From the NCBI GenBank assembly GCA_020073165.1, contig JAIQFP010000004.1, forward strand, positions 1 to 64,000: a stretch of 64,000 bases of DNA, written 5' to 3'. Source of the DNA: Terriglobia bacterium (GTDB lineage: Bacteria > Acidobacteriota > Terriglobia > Terriglobales > Acidobacteriaceae). The notes under the pieces were generated by a model. That model was not told the origin of the DNA. It was given only the letters and a program-made list of their open reading frames with translations, and did not search any database. The position numbers and the translations under genes are program-made. Shown in pieces: positions 53,465-61,663 of the stretch. Position 1 is the first letter of the stretch. Each line of letters starts with the position of its first letter.

Positions 53465-54013
53465 TTACTCCTCCTGCGCCCGGCGGATGGCGCGGACAAA
53501 ATCGCTGCTGCTCAGGCGTTGGTTCCCTTTGAGGTAACCTTTGGCGGCGGGATCAAGGGTGCTGCTTCGCGACGGATCCAGAGCCACGTTGCCGTCGCCG
53601 TCCACCGAGAAGCGGCCCGCTGGTCCTCCCACCGGGCTGGTCAGTCCCAATTTGCTGGGGGGATAAAGGAAGAGCACCAGCCGTTCGCCGGGGCGATAGC
53701 GCTCGCCCGACTCCCACAGGCCAGCCCACTCGCGAATGGTCAGTGTGTCGCCGGTGCGGACTCCGCGAATCGCCTGGTCTACGCGGAAGGTGATGCGCAT
53801 GGTCGCAACATCACTGGAAGTGGTGGGGGCCAGACGCTCCACCGCTGTGACCGTGCCGGCAAAGATGTAGCCGGCTCTTCGACTGAGCTGGGACAGGCCG
53901 GGCGTGCCAGGACTTATCGCAGGGCGCAAGTCCTGGGCAAGCACCGGCTGGTAGGACCTGGGCAGGAGAAGCAGGAAAATCCAGAGGGTAACCACTTTCC
54001 AGAATGAAGGCAT
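53465..54013 (-). CDS. Exported protein, partner of the pseudo-metzincin
   Basis: A signal peptide (residues 8-26, TLWIFLLLLPRSYQPVLAQ) precedes a 155-residue domain of strand pattern AGYIFAGTVTAVERLAPTTS, TMRITFRVDQAIRGVRTGDT and GERYRPGERLVLFLYPPS. This recalls OB-like or C-type 'GTV' domains found in secreted Acidobacteriota proteins, but no family is firm. Only three bases separate it from the 1049-aa gene on the same strand, so the two are surely co-transcribed and perhaps work together outside the cell. Confidence 0.75.
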   Translation of the reverse strand: MPSFWKVVTLWIFLLLLPRSYQPVLAQDLRPAISPGTPGLSQLSRRAGYIFAGTVTAVERLAPTTSSDVATMRITFRVDQAIRGVRTGDTLTIREWAGLWESGERYRPGERLVLFLYPPSKLGLTSPVGGPAGRFSVDGDGNVALDPSRSSTLDPAAKGYLKGNQRLSSSDFVRAIRRAQEE

Positions 54014-54163
54014 CGCAAGCCTCGCTCTTGAGATCGAGGCCAGCCCAGGACGGGAGTACTTCGATAGTAGAGAAAGAAGTACGCGCAGGCTACGCCGCTA
54101 GTCACGAAAGTATGTGACAGGCGAAACAGTTCCGAATGGGGAAACCTGTGCAGCCCACCCTGG

Positions 54164-55036
54164 CTAGGGTCGAGTATCCAACGGATGCGTAGTCTTCTCG
54201 AAATATTCGTTCTGCAGCTTCAAGCTTTGCTCGTCAGCCTTCACCGCGCGAATCGCCTGCATGATCCCGTCTTGCCACGCCTTCATCTCATACTCGCCGC
54301 GCTCGCGGGTGGCATCCGCACCCACACCTGAGTAGTGATTGGGAAAGCGGGCGTACCACCAGATGGCGGTGTACACATTGTCAGGCAGGTGCACGCGGCC
54401 CAGATCAGCGCCGGATTCGCTGGCTGCCCGGTCCATGTGTACCAGGTCAGGCCGCGCGATCATCATCTTGGAAGTCTCCGACTCGCCGGCGTGCCAATCG
54501 ATGCCAGTGCTCTTCTTGGGAGGGCCGCCGGGCGGTGGTTCCACCAGCCCCACCACATAAACCACGTAGTCATGCGGCTTTTCCAGTTGGGTCTGTGCAA
54601 AGAATGGCAGCAGGTTCTCGTTACCCCCATGGCCATTGACGATGATCACTTTCTTGCAGCCGTTGCGCGCCATCTCGTCGGTAGTCTCCTGCAGCAGCTC
54701 CAGCTGCAGGTGAGTGCTGTAGGCGATGGTGCCGGGCTCATGCCGGGCCTCGAAAATTTGCCCGAAATAGTATTCGGGAAACACCACCGCGTACTCCTGC
54801 TGCGCGGCCTGCAGCGAGACATAGCGCACGTCGAGCAGGTCGGTGCCCAGCGGCAGGTGCGGGCCATGCTTTTCCAGGATGCCGAAGGGCAACAGGCAGG
54901 TTCCCTGGGACTGCTGGATGGCGGTGCGGAAGTCCGCCGCGGTCAACTCCTCCCAGTGCACCGAGAGTTTGGCTTGCGGCCAGGCCGCAGTGGAAGGAAC
55001 CAGCAGGGCCATTAAAACGATTAGTGCTTTACGCAT
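54164..55036 (-). CDS. Creatininase family protein, exported
   Basis: The creatininase family comprises metal-dependent amidohydrolases. The metal-site pattern is present: LPFGILEKHGPHLPLGTDLL (Glu, His, Asp), VIIVNGHGGNENLLPFF and DWHAGESETSKMM (His, Glu). The C-terminal half ends GVGADATRERGEYEMKAWQD. ATG 55036 gives a signal peptide (MRKALIVLMALLVPSTAAWP), so the enzyme is exported, unlike creatinine-degrading members. A frame 33 bp longer exists without signal. Substrate unknown. Confidence 0.88.
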   Translation of the reverse strand: MRKALIVLMALLVPSTAAWPQAKLSVHWEELTAADFRTAIQQSQGTCLLPFGILEKHGPHLPLGTDLLDVRYVSLQAAQQEYAVVFPEYYFGQIFEARHEPGTIAYSTHLQLELLQETTDEMARNGCKKVIIVNGHGGNENLLPFFAQTQLEKPHDYVVYVVGLVEPPPGGPPKKSTGIDWHAGESETSKMMIARPDLVHMDRAASESGADLGRVHLPDNVYTAIWWYARFPNHYSGVGADATRERGEYEMKAWQDGIMQAIRAVKADEQSLKLQNEYFEKTTHPLDTRP

Positions 55037-55147
55037 GGAGATGTTCTCCTGGGCCGCGCATTGTAGCATCCTCCGCTGAGGTGCGAGTTACCATCGTCAT
55101 CATCCTGAGTTATTTGAGCGGAGTATAGTTTGGGAAATAGGTCGGTC

Positions 55148-56080
55148 ATGAAGAAGCTGAGCTTCCTGGTTTCGCTCACCAATAACGACAACGACTACCA
55201 GATCGAGCAGGCGAAGGCTGCGGAAGAGGCGGCGCGACGGCTGGGGGTGGAGGTGCAGATCGTCTATGCCGACAACGACTCCATCACGCAAAGCCAGCAA
55301 CTGCTAAAGGTGATTCAATCGCGCTCCGAGGCCCACCCGGACGGCATTATTTTTGAACCGGTGGGCGCCACCGCCCTGCCCAAAGTGGCGCAGGCGGCGG
55401 TAGCGGCGGATATCGCCTGGGTGGTGCTCAACAGCGAAGCGGACTACGTCAAGGGACTGCGGAAACAGTATCGTGTACCGGTATTCACCATCACCTCCAA
55501 CCACGAAGAAATCGGCCGTATCCAGGGCCGCCAGTTGGCGGCACTGCTGCCCAACGGCGGCAGCGTCCTGTATATCCAGGGCCCGGCGGAAAACTTTGCC
55601 GCCAAGCAACGCAGCTGCGGCATGTACGAGAGCAAGCCGGCGGACGTGCAAGTGAAAGTGCTGAAAGGCCAGTGGACCGAGGCCAGCGCCTACCGCGCGG
55701 TCAGTTCCTGGCTGCGCCTGTCCACCTCGCACCAGACCCGCATCGACGTCATCGCCGCTCAGGACGACTCCATGGCGGTGGGCGCCAAGAAGGCGTTTCA
55801 AGAACTGCCCAACAGCAGCAACCGCGACCGCTGGTTAAGCCTGCCTTTCATCGGTTGCGATGGCCTGCCTAAGACCGGGCAGGCGTGGGTGCGCAGTGGA
55901 CTGCTGGCGGCCACCATCTTCATTCCGCCCAACACCGGCCTGGCCTTGGAAATGCTGGCCAATGCCCTGCGCAGCGGCTCCCTGCCGCCTGAGCAGACCT
56001 TTACCACCGCCGAGTCCCACCCGCCCTGCGACGTGCTGGGCGCCGCTCAAGCCGAAAAAGCCCGCATCCTGTCCGTCTGA
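55148..56080 (+). CDS. Periplasmic-binding-protein-like protein without signal peptide
   Basis: A 310-aa type I periplasmic binding fold like sugar-binding or LacI effector domains: LSFLVSLTNNDNDYQIEQAK, GIIFEPVGATALPKVAQAAV, VPVFTITSNHEEIGRIQGRQ, GSVLYIQGPAENFAAKQRSC, and the C-terminal IGCDGLPKTGQAWVRSGLLA. The protein begins directly with the first beta strand; there is no leader and no DNA-binding domain. No permease or ATPase lies nearby. A cytosolic sensor or scavenger role is possible. ATG 55148 (MKKLS) is preferred over a GTG-type start upstream. Confidence 0.85.
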   Translation: MKKLSFLVSLTNNDNDYQIEQAKAAEEAARRLGVEVQIVYADNDSITQSQQLLKVIQSRSEAHPDGIIFEPVGATALPKVAQAAVAADIAWVVLNSEADYVKGLRKQYRVPVFTITSNHEEIGRIQGRQLAALLPNGGSVLYIQGPAENFAAKQRSCGMYESKPADVQVKVLKGQWTEASAYRAVSSWLRLSTSHQTRIDVIAAQDDSMAVGAKKAFQELPNSSNRDRWLSLPFIGCDGLPKTGQAWVRSGLLAATIFIPPNTGLALEMLANALRSGSLPPEQTFTTAESHPPCDVLGAAQAEKARILSV

Positions 56081-56255
56081 GCTGGGAACCGGGAATGAGG
56101 AACTGCTGAAGAACAAGACGAATTCCTGACCTTGAATTTTCAACCCACAAGTCAGCGGGTCCCGGGCTGAGTCTAGAGTCCGAGAATCTTCCCGTCCGCG
56201 TGCCGTTTGCTAGAGTGTTTCTGAAACCAGGATCTCAATCAACCAGGAGGACTTG

Positions 56256-56621
56256 ATGCCCACTTTGATCCCGCAACCCACCCGCATCCGGGCCGCCGGC
56301 ACAAAGCCCAAACTCATTGACGAATACATCGGACGCGTCAACACCAAGACAGGCGGTCTCAGCGTTGCTCACATGCGCAGTCCCCAGGGTTGGGAAGAGC
56401 CGGGGCAAACTCCGGAGTTCGATGAGTTCACGATCGTTCTCAAGGGGTTGCTGCGTGTGTCCCACCGCGCCGGGCACCTCGACGTCCCCGCCGGCCAAGC
56501 GGTGATTGCTCATCGCGGCGAGTGGGTTCGCTACTCCACTCCCGCCGAAGGCGGCGCGGAATACATCGCTGTCTGCCTGCCCGCGTTTTCGATGGAATCC
56601 GTGCATCGCGATGCGGAGTGA
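56256..56621 (+). CDS. Cupin domain protein
   Basis: A single cupin barrel of 121 aa. The two cupin motifs appear as EEPGQTPEFDEFTIVLKGLL and LDVPAGQAVIAHRGEWVRYS, though the metal-ligand histidines of the first motif are replaced, so metal binding is uncertain. A perfect AGGAGG lies 6 bp before the ATG, which decides the start over the TTG one codon upstream. Small cupins have varied roles; none can be assigned here. Confidence 0.85.
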   Translation: MPTLIPQPTRIRAAGTKPKLIDEYIGRVNTKTGGLSVAHMRSPQGWEEPGQTPEFDEFTIVLKGLLRVSHRAGHLDVPAGQAVIAHRGEWVRYSTPAEGGAEYIAVCLPAFSMESVHRDAE

Positions 56622-57006
56622 GACTGGCCATCCTAATCGTCAGCGACAACAGTGGCTGAAGCCCTACCTTGACCGGCAACGGCACCTAGTCGTTTGGGAC
56701 CAGATAGTGACGGCATGAAGGGAAGACCTTGCAAGACCGATAACGAATATATCGCATAAGTCATTTAGATAGTATTATTTAGACGGCGCCAAACCCGTGG
56801 GCGGGTGATTCCTGGAGACCGGGGGACGGGAAAAGATGGCCTTCAATAGTGCTTCCTACTAGCTATCAGCCGGTGGCAACAAACGACTAGTCCCCCCAAG
56901 GGAACCTACTTCCTACCCGTGTGACTAAAGTAATCACTGTTCTTACACCAGTGTCATTGTGATATAACGCCCCATAGTACCCTAGTCATCGTCAGGAGAA
57001 AGCCGT
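56622..57006. other. 385-bp noncoding region, AT-richer than surroundings
   Basis: No coding pattern was found on either strand. The stretch around 56740-56790 (ATAACGAATATATCGCATAA and TTTAGATAGTATTATTTAG) is more AT-rich than its neighbours. A weak promoter (TTCTTA, 17 bp, TATAAC at 56964) lies 38 bp before the PilZ start. It may be a regulatory leader. Confidence 0.4.
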
Positions 57007-57384
57007 ATGGAACTGGCTTTTACAGGCACAAAAAGCCAGGACCGAGGAGGTCTTGTGTCCGAAGCGCGGACGGGGAAGCGATTCCCCCTGGAATTACCCA
57101 TCAAAATTCATAAGGCGGAACAGAGCGGAGAGTCCAGCGGAGTTACGGGCAACCTGAGCGCCGCCGGGGTGTATATCCGGGCCGACGCCTCGCTGGAAGT
57201 CGGCTCCAACGTCGAGTTTGAAATTGCTCTGCCGCCGGAAGTCACCGGAGCCCAGGAAAATGTGATTATCCAGTGCCGCGGCCGGGTGGTGCGCACCGAC
57301 GAACCGCCCTCCGGCAGCAGCCCCACGGAGGCCCGAGGCGTGGCCTGCGTGATCGATTCCTACGATTTCGTTCGCCACTCGTAA
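57007..57384 (+). CDS. PilZ-domain protein
   Basis: PilZ domains bind cyclic di-GMP. The two ligand motifs are visible: RTGKR at residues 21-25 (RxxxR type) and NLSAAG at 49-54 (D/NxSxxG type), followed by the beta barrel (VGSNVEFEIALPPEV and IIQCRGRVVRTDEPPSG). The 125-aa protein has nothing else. AGGAGA lies 6 bp before the ATG; a GTG at 57055 behind GAGGAGG is an alternative that still keeps both motifs. It is followed 16 bp later by a LuxR-type regulator, so the two probably share a transcript. Confidence 0.88.
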   Translation: MELAFTGTKSQDRGGLVSEARTGKRFPLELPIKIHKAEQSGESSGVTGNLSAAGVYIRADASLEVGSNVEFEIALPPEVTGAQENVIIQCRGRVVRTDEPPSGSSPTEARGVACVIDSYDFVRHS

Positions 57385-57399
57385 CGAGGTGCAGAGGCA

Positions 57400-58086
57400 A
57401 TGCTGAAACTGATTCTGGCCGATAACCAGGCAATCTTCCGAGCGGGAATTGCCAAAGTTCTGGCGGTCGAAGACGAAATGCGCATTGTGGCCCAGGCGCA
57501 GACCCAGGAGCAGATGTTCATGGCCCTGGACAAGTTCCGCGCCGCCGTGCTGGTGGTGGCGGGAGGTTTCCACTCCGATTTCAACGGCATCTTGCAGGCC
57601 GCCAACAAGGTCAAGACTCGCGTCGTCGTGCTCGCCGACACCGGCGAGAGCGCGCAACGCTACATGGGCGCCGGAGCCCACGGAGTGGTGTACCGCAACG
57701 TGACCAGCGCGTCGCTGGTGGATTGCGTGCGCAAGGTGGCGCGCGGCGAGACCTGGGTGCAGGATATCGCCGTGCCCAGCGAACTGACCGAGAACGATAT
57801 GGTCGGTTTGCGGGTACGGGACCGCCTTACCGCGAAGGAACTGCGCATCGTGGCGTTGATCGTGCAGGGCTATAAGAACAAAGAGATCGCCTCGCAGCTC
57901 GGTACTACCGAGCAGGTCATCAAGAACTACCTGCGCAACGTGTACGACAAGATTGGCGTTTCAGACCGGCTGGAGCTGGCGCTGTTCACCATTCACCACC
58001 GCATCTTGAATGAGGCTGCGGCGGCGACTGCGGCTGCCTCCGCACCGATGCCTGGCCCCGGCTCCGGAGCCGGAGCGACTTCTTAG
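57400..58086 (+). CDS. LuxR/NarL-type regulator with degenerate receiver
   Basis: The 228-aa protein has a receiver-like domain (residues 1-120) and a LuxR HTH (residues 143-197, LTAKELRIVALIVQGYKNKE and IASQLGTTEQVIKNYLRNVY). In the receiver the first acidic pair is D8-N9, the phosphoacceptor Asp is replaced by Ala54 (LVVAGG), and the usual Lys is Arg99 (VVYRN). It probably cannot be phosphorylated and may respond to another signal. An Ala/Pro/Gly tail ends the protein. No kinase gene is adjacent. An intrinsic terminator follows. Confidence 0.88.
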   Translation: MLKLILADNQAIFRAGIAKVLAVEDEMRIVAQAQTQEQMFMALDKFRAAVLVVAGGFHSDFNGILQAANKVKTRVVVLADTGESAQRYMGAGAHGVVYRNVTSASLVDCVRKVARGETWVQDIAVPSELTENDMVGLRVRDRLTAKELRIVALIVQGYKNKEIASQLGTTEQVIKNYLRNVYDKIGVSDRLELALFTIHHRILNEAAAATAAASAPMPGPGSGAGATS

Positions 58087-58106
58087 TTGCTTTGCTTCTT
58101 GGAAAG

Positions 58107-58132
58107 GCCGCCCCGCGTGGGGCGGCTTTTTT
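58107..58132 (+). terminator. Intrinsic terminator after the LuxR gene
   Basis: An 8-bp stem (GCCGCCCC paired with GGGGCGGC) around a GCGT loop is followed by six T residues. It lies 21 bp after the stop. Confidence 0.9.
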
Positions 58133-58161
58133 GTTGACCGGGACTGCCCCGGAGATTGGTT

Positions 58162-58167
58162 TATAAT
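58162..58167 (+). promoter_or_regulatory. Perfect -10 box before the kinase gene
   Basis: TATAAT stands 28 bp before the kinase start. The TTGACC at 58134 is 22 bp away, too far for a standard -35, so only the -10 is convincing. Transcription would start near 58174, leaving a leader of about 20 nt. Confidence 0.45.
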
Positions 58168-58194
58168 GCGCCCCATTCTTCGGGGTTCAATACC

Positions 58195-60852
58195 ATGACA
58201 CTCCAGGCGGGCGCCAAGCTCGGGCCCTACGAGATCACCGGTCCGTTAGGCGCTGGTGGAATGGGCGAGGTCTACCGTGCGCGCGACACCCGGCTGGAGC
58301 GCACCGTCGCCATCAAAGTCCTGCCGGAGCAGTTCTCCCAGGATTCGGAGCTGAAGCAGCGCTTCGAGCGCGAAGCCAAGACCATTTCTTCGCTGAATCA
58401 TCCCCACATCTGCACTCTGTACGACGTCGGGCACCAGGACGGGACCGACTTCCTGGTGATGGAGTACATCGAGGGCGAGTCTCTGTCGCAGAGGCTGGCG
58501 AAAGGCTCGGTGCCGACCGACCAGGCCTTGAAGATCGGTGTCCAGATCGCGGATGCGCTGGACAAGGCCCACCGCCACGGAATCGTGCACCGCGACCTGA
58601 AGCCGGGCAACATCATGCTGACCAAGTCCGGCGCCAAGTTGCTCGATTTCGGATTGGCCAAACCGACGAAGCCGATCACGGCGGCGCGGAACGGCGATGC
58701 CGCCACCCGCAGCCGGGCGGCCCATCCCATCACCCGCCAAGGTCACATTACCGGAACGCTGGAGTACATGTCGCCCGAGCAGATCGAGGGCAAAGAGGCC
58801 GATCCGCGCAGCGACATCTTCGCGCTGGGCGCGGTCCTGTACGAGATGGCGACCGGTAAGCGCGCCTTCGAAGGCAAGAGCAGCATCAGCGTGGCCTCGG
58901 CCATTCTGGAGAAGGACCCGGAGCCGATCTCGAAGTTGCAACCGATGTCTCCTCCGGCGCTCGAGCACGTAGTCAACACTTGTCTGGCCAAAGAGCCCGA
59001 CGAGCGATGGCAAAGCGCCGCCGATGTGGGCCGCGAGCTGCGTTGGATCTCGGAGGGTGGTTCGCAGGCGGGCATGCCCGCGCCCGTCGTCAGCCACCGC
59101 AAGAAGCGGGAGCGTCTGATCTGGATTGGCGCGGGGGTGGCTGTAGCGCTGCTGGCAGGTCTGGCCGGATGGCAGGGCGGGCTGCGAACCCTCGGTGGGA
59201 GGCCATTGCACTTGGCGGTCACACTGCCCGAGGGCAAGGTTCTGCTCAACAACTCGACGGAACCGGTCAGCATTTCCCCGGATGGCACAACGGTCGTCTA
59301 CGCGGCCCAAGGCGACGACCGCAAGCCGCAATTGTATTTGCGCAAGCTGGACAGCTTCGAGAGCAAGCCCATTCCCGGCACTGAGGACGGAATGTGCCCC
59401 TTCTTCTCGTCAGATGGAGTGTGGGTAGGATTTATGACCAGCGATGACAAGTTGAAAAAGGTTTCGTTGCACGGCGGGAGCTCGGTAATAGTGGACGGGG
59501 CTGGGCCCGTCGGGGGTGCGTGGGCGGAGGACGATACCATCTACTTCGTGAAGTCGTTCACCTCCGGAATTTATGCAGTCCCGGCCGCAGGAGGCCAGCC
59601 GCGGCAAATAACGCAGCCGGGGTCGAAGCCTGACGATCGTGCCCACCTGTGGCCCAGCGTGCTTCCCGGGGGTAACGGCTTAATCTTCACGGTGTGGGGC
59701 GGCCGGTCGTTCAATGCGGCGCGCATCGAAGTGCTGTCGTTCAAGACCGGAAAGCGGAAGGTACTGATTGAGGGTGGTACCGGTGGCCGCTACCTGCCGA
59801 ACGGTTACCTTGCCTATGCGCACGATGGCACCCTGTTTCTTGTTGCTTTCGATCCAGATCGGCTGGAGATCAAAGGCGCCCCCGTGCCGGTGATCGAAGG
59901 GGTAATGATGGGGGCCTCGAATGGCGATGCCGCATTTGCCGTTTCCGCCAACGGTACGCTGGTGTTTCAACCCGGGACCTTCCAATCGTTTCAGTACGAG
60001 CTGGATTGGATGGATCGCAGCGGCAAAGTGACGAAGATCACCGACGAAATAAGGCCGTATGCCTTTCCCAACATCTCGCCCGACGGTAAGAAGATTGCGC
60101 TGATATTGGAGAGCAGCACTTTCGATGCCTGGGTGTACGACCTGGAACGAGATACGCTGACCAAGGTGAGCTTCGGGGGAGATGACTACCGGCCCAAGTG
60201 GTCGCCGGACGGCAAGATGCTGGCCTATGACTCGTCGAAGTCCGGCCATCAGCAGATATATGTCACCCCAGCAAGCGGACAGGGCCGGGAAGAAACCATC
60301 ACCGACGGTCCCGAGGACAAAGAACTGTACGGCTGGACGGCGGATGGCCGCGAGGTCGTCTTCGCCCGCCAGAACAAAGATACCGGATTGGACCTCTACG
60401 CCGCGGCAGTCGAGGGCGATCACAAGCTGCGGCCGCTGGTGATAGCACCGTTCAATCAGCAACAAGGCCGGATCTCGCCAAACGGCAAGTGGATCTCGTA
60501 CGTTTCGGACGAATCTGGCCAGCCAGAGGTCTTCGTGCAAGCCATGGGAGACCCTGGTACCAGGGTGCAGGTCTCGCGCGAAACGGGCGCTGCGCCGCGC
60601 TGGACGCAATCAGGCAATGAGCTGGTATATCTCTCCAAGGGTCGGCTCATGTCGGTAAAGCTCGCACCGGGAGCCTCGCTTAACCCCAGCAAGCCGGTCG
60701 TGCTGTTCGAGGACAAGAGAGAGTGGAGCGGCTACGATATTGCTCCAGACGGACGGTTCGTGGTGGCTCGCGAAACGGGAAATAAGGGCACGGGTACCCA
60801 GATCAACGTGGTGCTCCACTGGTTCGACGAAATCAAGCGAGCGCAGAAGTAG
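58195..60852 (+). CDS. Ser/Thr protein kinase with PD40-like propeller
   Basis: An 885-aa membrane kinase. The kinase domain (residues 10-285) has the Gly loop GAGGMGEVYRARD, Lys41 in VAIKVL, HRDLKPGNIM with Asp134, DFGLA with Asp151, and YMSPEQ. One transmembrane helix at 308-326 (IWIGAGVAVALLAGLAGW) separates it from a C-terminal WD40/PD40-like propeller of about 540 residues (SPDGTTVVYAAQGDDRKPQL, SPDGKKIALIL, SPDGKMLAYDSS). The propeller is on the outer side. This architecture is common in Acidobacteriota; ligands are unknown. trmO follows with 4 bp. Confidence 0.93.
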   Translation: MTLQAGAKLGPYEITGPLGAGGMGEVYRARDTRLERTVAIKVLPEQFSQDSELKQRFEREAKTISSLNHPHICTLYDVGHQDGTDFLVMEYIEGESLSQRLAKGSVPTDQALKIGVQIADALDKAHRHGIVHRDLKPGNIMLTKSGAKLLDFGLAKPTKPITAARNGDAATRSRAAHPITRQGHITGTLEYMSPEQIEGKEADPRSDIFALGAVLYEMATGKRAFEGKSSISVASAILEKDPEPISKLQPMSPPALEHVVNTCLAKEPDERWQSAADVGRELRWISEGGSQAGMPAPVVSHRKKRERLIWIGAGVAVALLAGLAGWQGGLRTLGGRPLHLAVTLPEGKVLLNNSTEPVSISPDGTTVVYAAQGDDRKPQLYLRKLDSFESKPIPGTEDGMCPFFSSDGVWVGFMTSDDKLKKVSLHGGSSVIVDGAGPVGGAWAEDDTIYFVKSFTSGIYAVPAAGGQPRQITQPGSKPDDRAHLWPSVLPGGNGLIFTVWGGRSFNAARIEVLSFKTGKRKVLIEGGTGGRYLPNGYLAYAHDGTLFLVAFDPDRLEIKGAPVPVIEGVMMGASNGDAAFAVSANGTLVFQPGTFQSFQYELDWMDRSGKVTKITDEIRPYAFPNISPDGKKIALILESSTFDAWVYDLERDTLTKVSFGGDDYRPKWSPDGKMLAYDSSKSGHQQIYVTPASGQGREETITDGPEDKELYGWTADGREVVFARQNKDTGLDLYAAAVEGDHKLRPLVIAPFNQQQGRISPNGKWISYVSDESGQPEVFVQAMGDPGTRVQVSRETGAAPRWTQSGNELVYLSKGRLMSVKLAPGASLNPSKPVVLFEDKREWSGYDIAPDGRFVVARETGNKGTGTQINVVLHWFDEIKRAQK

Positions 60853-60856
60853 GGCA

Positions 60857-61306
60857 ATGTTCACCCCACGTCCCATCGGATTCGTAAGCAGTCCCTATAA
60901 GAGCACCTCTGAGGTTCCCAAAGGCCTGGGCGCGAAACATGAGGCGGAGGGTGCGCTCAACATCCTGCCAGAGTTTGAACTGGGACTCACCGACATCGAG
61001 GGAATCTCCCATCTGTTTGTGATCTGGGAATTTGATCGCTCACAGGGATTCGCATTGGTGGGGACACCGCCCTGCGATGACCGGCCGCATGGGGTGTTTG
61101 CGACACGGTCTCCGTACCGGCCGAATCCGATTGGCCTCACGGTCGTCGAACTGCTGCGCCGCGAGGGGCCGGTGCTGCACGTGCGCGGGGTGGACATGCT
61201 CGATGGCACGCCCATTCTGGACATAAAGCCTTACCTCTCCAGCATTCCCACGGAGAAGATTCGAACTGGCTGGCTGGCGGAAGTGGAAGCGCGGAAGAAA
61301 GGATGA
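60857..61306 (+). CDS. trmO: tRNA N6-threonylcarbamoyladenosine methyltransferase TrmO-like
   Basis: TrmO (TsaA/YaeB family) methylates t6A37 in some threonine tRNAs with SAM. Visible: FTPRPIGFVSSPYKSTSEVP, LGLTDIEGISHLFVIWEFDR, the signature RPHGVFATRSPYRPNPIGLT and LLRREGPVLHVRGVDMLDGT PILD. The 149 aa lack the C-terminal extension of E. coli YaeB (235 aa), as in archaeal-type short forms. ATG 60857 lies 4 bp after the kinase gene; upstream frame overlaps it. Confidence 0.88.
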   Translation: MFTPRPIGFVSSPYKSTSEVPKGLGAKHEAEGALNILPEFELGLTDIEGISHLFVIWEFDRSQGFALVGTPPCDDRPHGVFATRSPYRPNPIGLTVVELLRREGPVLHVRGVDMLDGTPILDIKPYLSSIPTEKIRTGWLAEVEARKKG

Positions 61307-61329
61307 GCAAGAAATATCGAATCGAATGC

Positions 61330-61362
61330 GGGGGACAGCCGAGGCGGCTGTCCCTACGTGAT
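61330..61362. repeat. REP-alpha copy left of the 59-aa gene
   Basis: GGGGGACAGCCGAGGCGG followed by CTGTCCCTACGTGA is a REP-alpha palindrome in the reverse orientation. A second copy in the same orientation stands at 61618. Confidence 0.7.
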
Positions 61363-61382
61363 TCTGGGTTGAGCCAGGCAAG

Positions 61383-61562
61383 CTATCGCCATATCTTTAC
61401 AACCAAGGCGATCCCCACGACTACCAGCGACGCGATGAGTATCTTTTTCGCGATGGCTACACTCTTCAACTTGTGGGGCGGAATGGAGCCCGAGCGCACC
61501 ATCACGTCGAGGGCGACCAGCCCGATGTAGAGGTCCACCGCAGTGAATACCAGCCACCACAT
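61383..61562 (-). CDS. Small membrane protein, 59 aa
   Basis: An open frame of 59 codons from ATG to TAG encodes two hydrophobic segments: LVFTAVDLYIGLVALDVM at residues 4-21 and ILIASLVVVGIALVVKIW near the end, separated by a basic stretch (PPHKLKSVAIAKK). I do not recognise a family. Hydrophobicity and composition favour a real gene over the overlapping frame that gives a charged, compositionally odd protein. It lies between the pruA terminator and two REP-alpha copies. Confidence 0.5.
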   Translation of the reverse strand: MWWLVFTAVDLYIGLVALDVMVRSGSIPPHKLKSVAIAKKILIASLVVVGIALVVKIWR

Positions 61563-61590
61563 GCTGTTTGCTCCGGTTGTTTCAGTTCAC

Positions 61591-61618
61591 AAAAAAGCCG
61601 GAGGTTTGTTCCTCCGGC
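61591..61618 (-). terminator. Intrinsic terminator of pruA
   Basis: Read on the minus strand, GCCGGAGG and CCTCCGGC form a stem around AACAAA, followed by TTTTTT. It lies 46 bp after the pruA stop. Confidence 0.9.
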
Positions 61619-61652
61619 CGGGGGACAGCCGAGGCGGCTGTCCCTACGTAGT
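61618..61652. repeat. REP-alpha copy right of the 59-aa gene
   Basis: GGGGGACAGCCGAGGCGG and CTGTCCCTACGTAG, same orientation as the copy at 61330, directly next to the terminator of pruA. Confidence 0.7.
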
Positions 61653-61663
61653 TTGTGGTTTAA

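Noticed and set aside
56780-56900. Cyclic di-GMP riboswitch before the PilZ gene
   Set aside because: The GGGGACGGGAAAAG stretch is suggestive, but the conserved core of the GEMM motif could not be found.
58134-58139. TTGACC as the -35 box of the kinase promoter
   Set aside because: The distance to TATAAT is 22 bp, outside the usual 16-18.
61354-61560. 68-aa minus-strand open frame overlapping the small membrane gene
   Set aside because: Its composition (His, Arg, Gly-rich, no strand or helix pattern) looks like a shadow; the hydrophobic frame at 61383-61562 is preferred.
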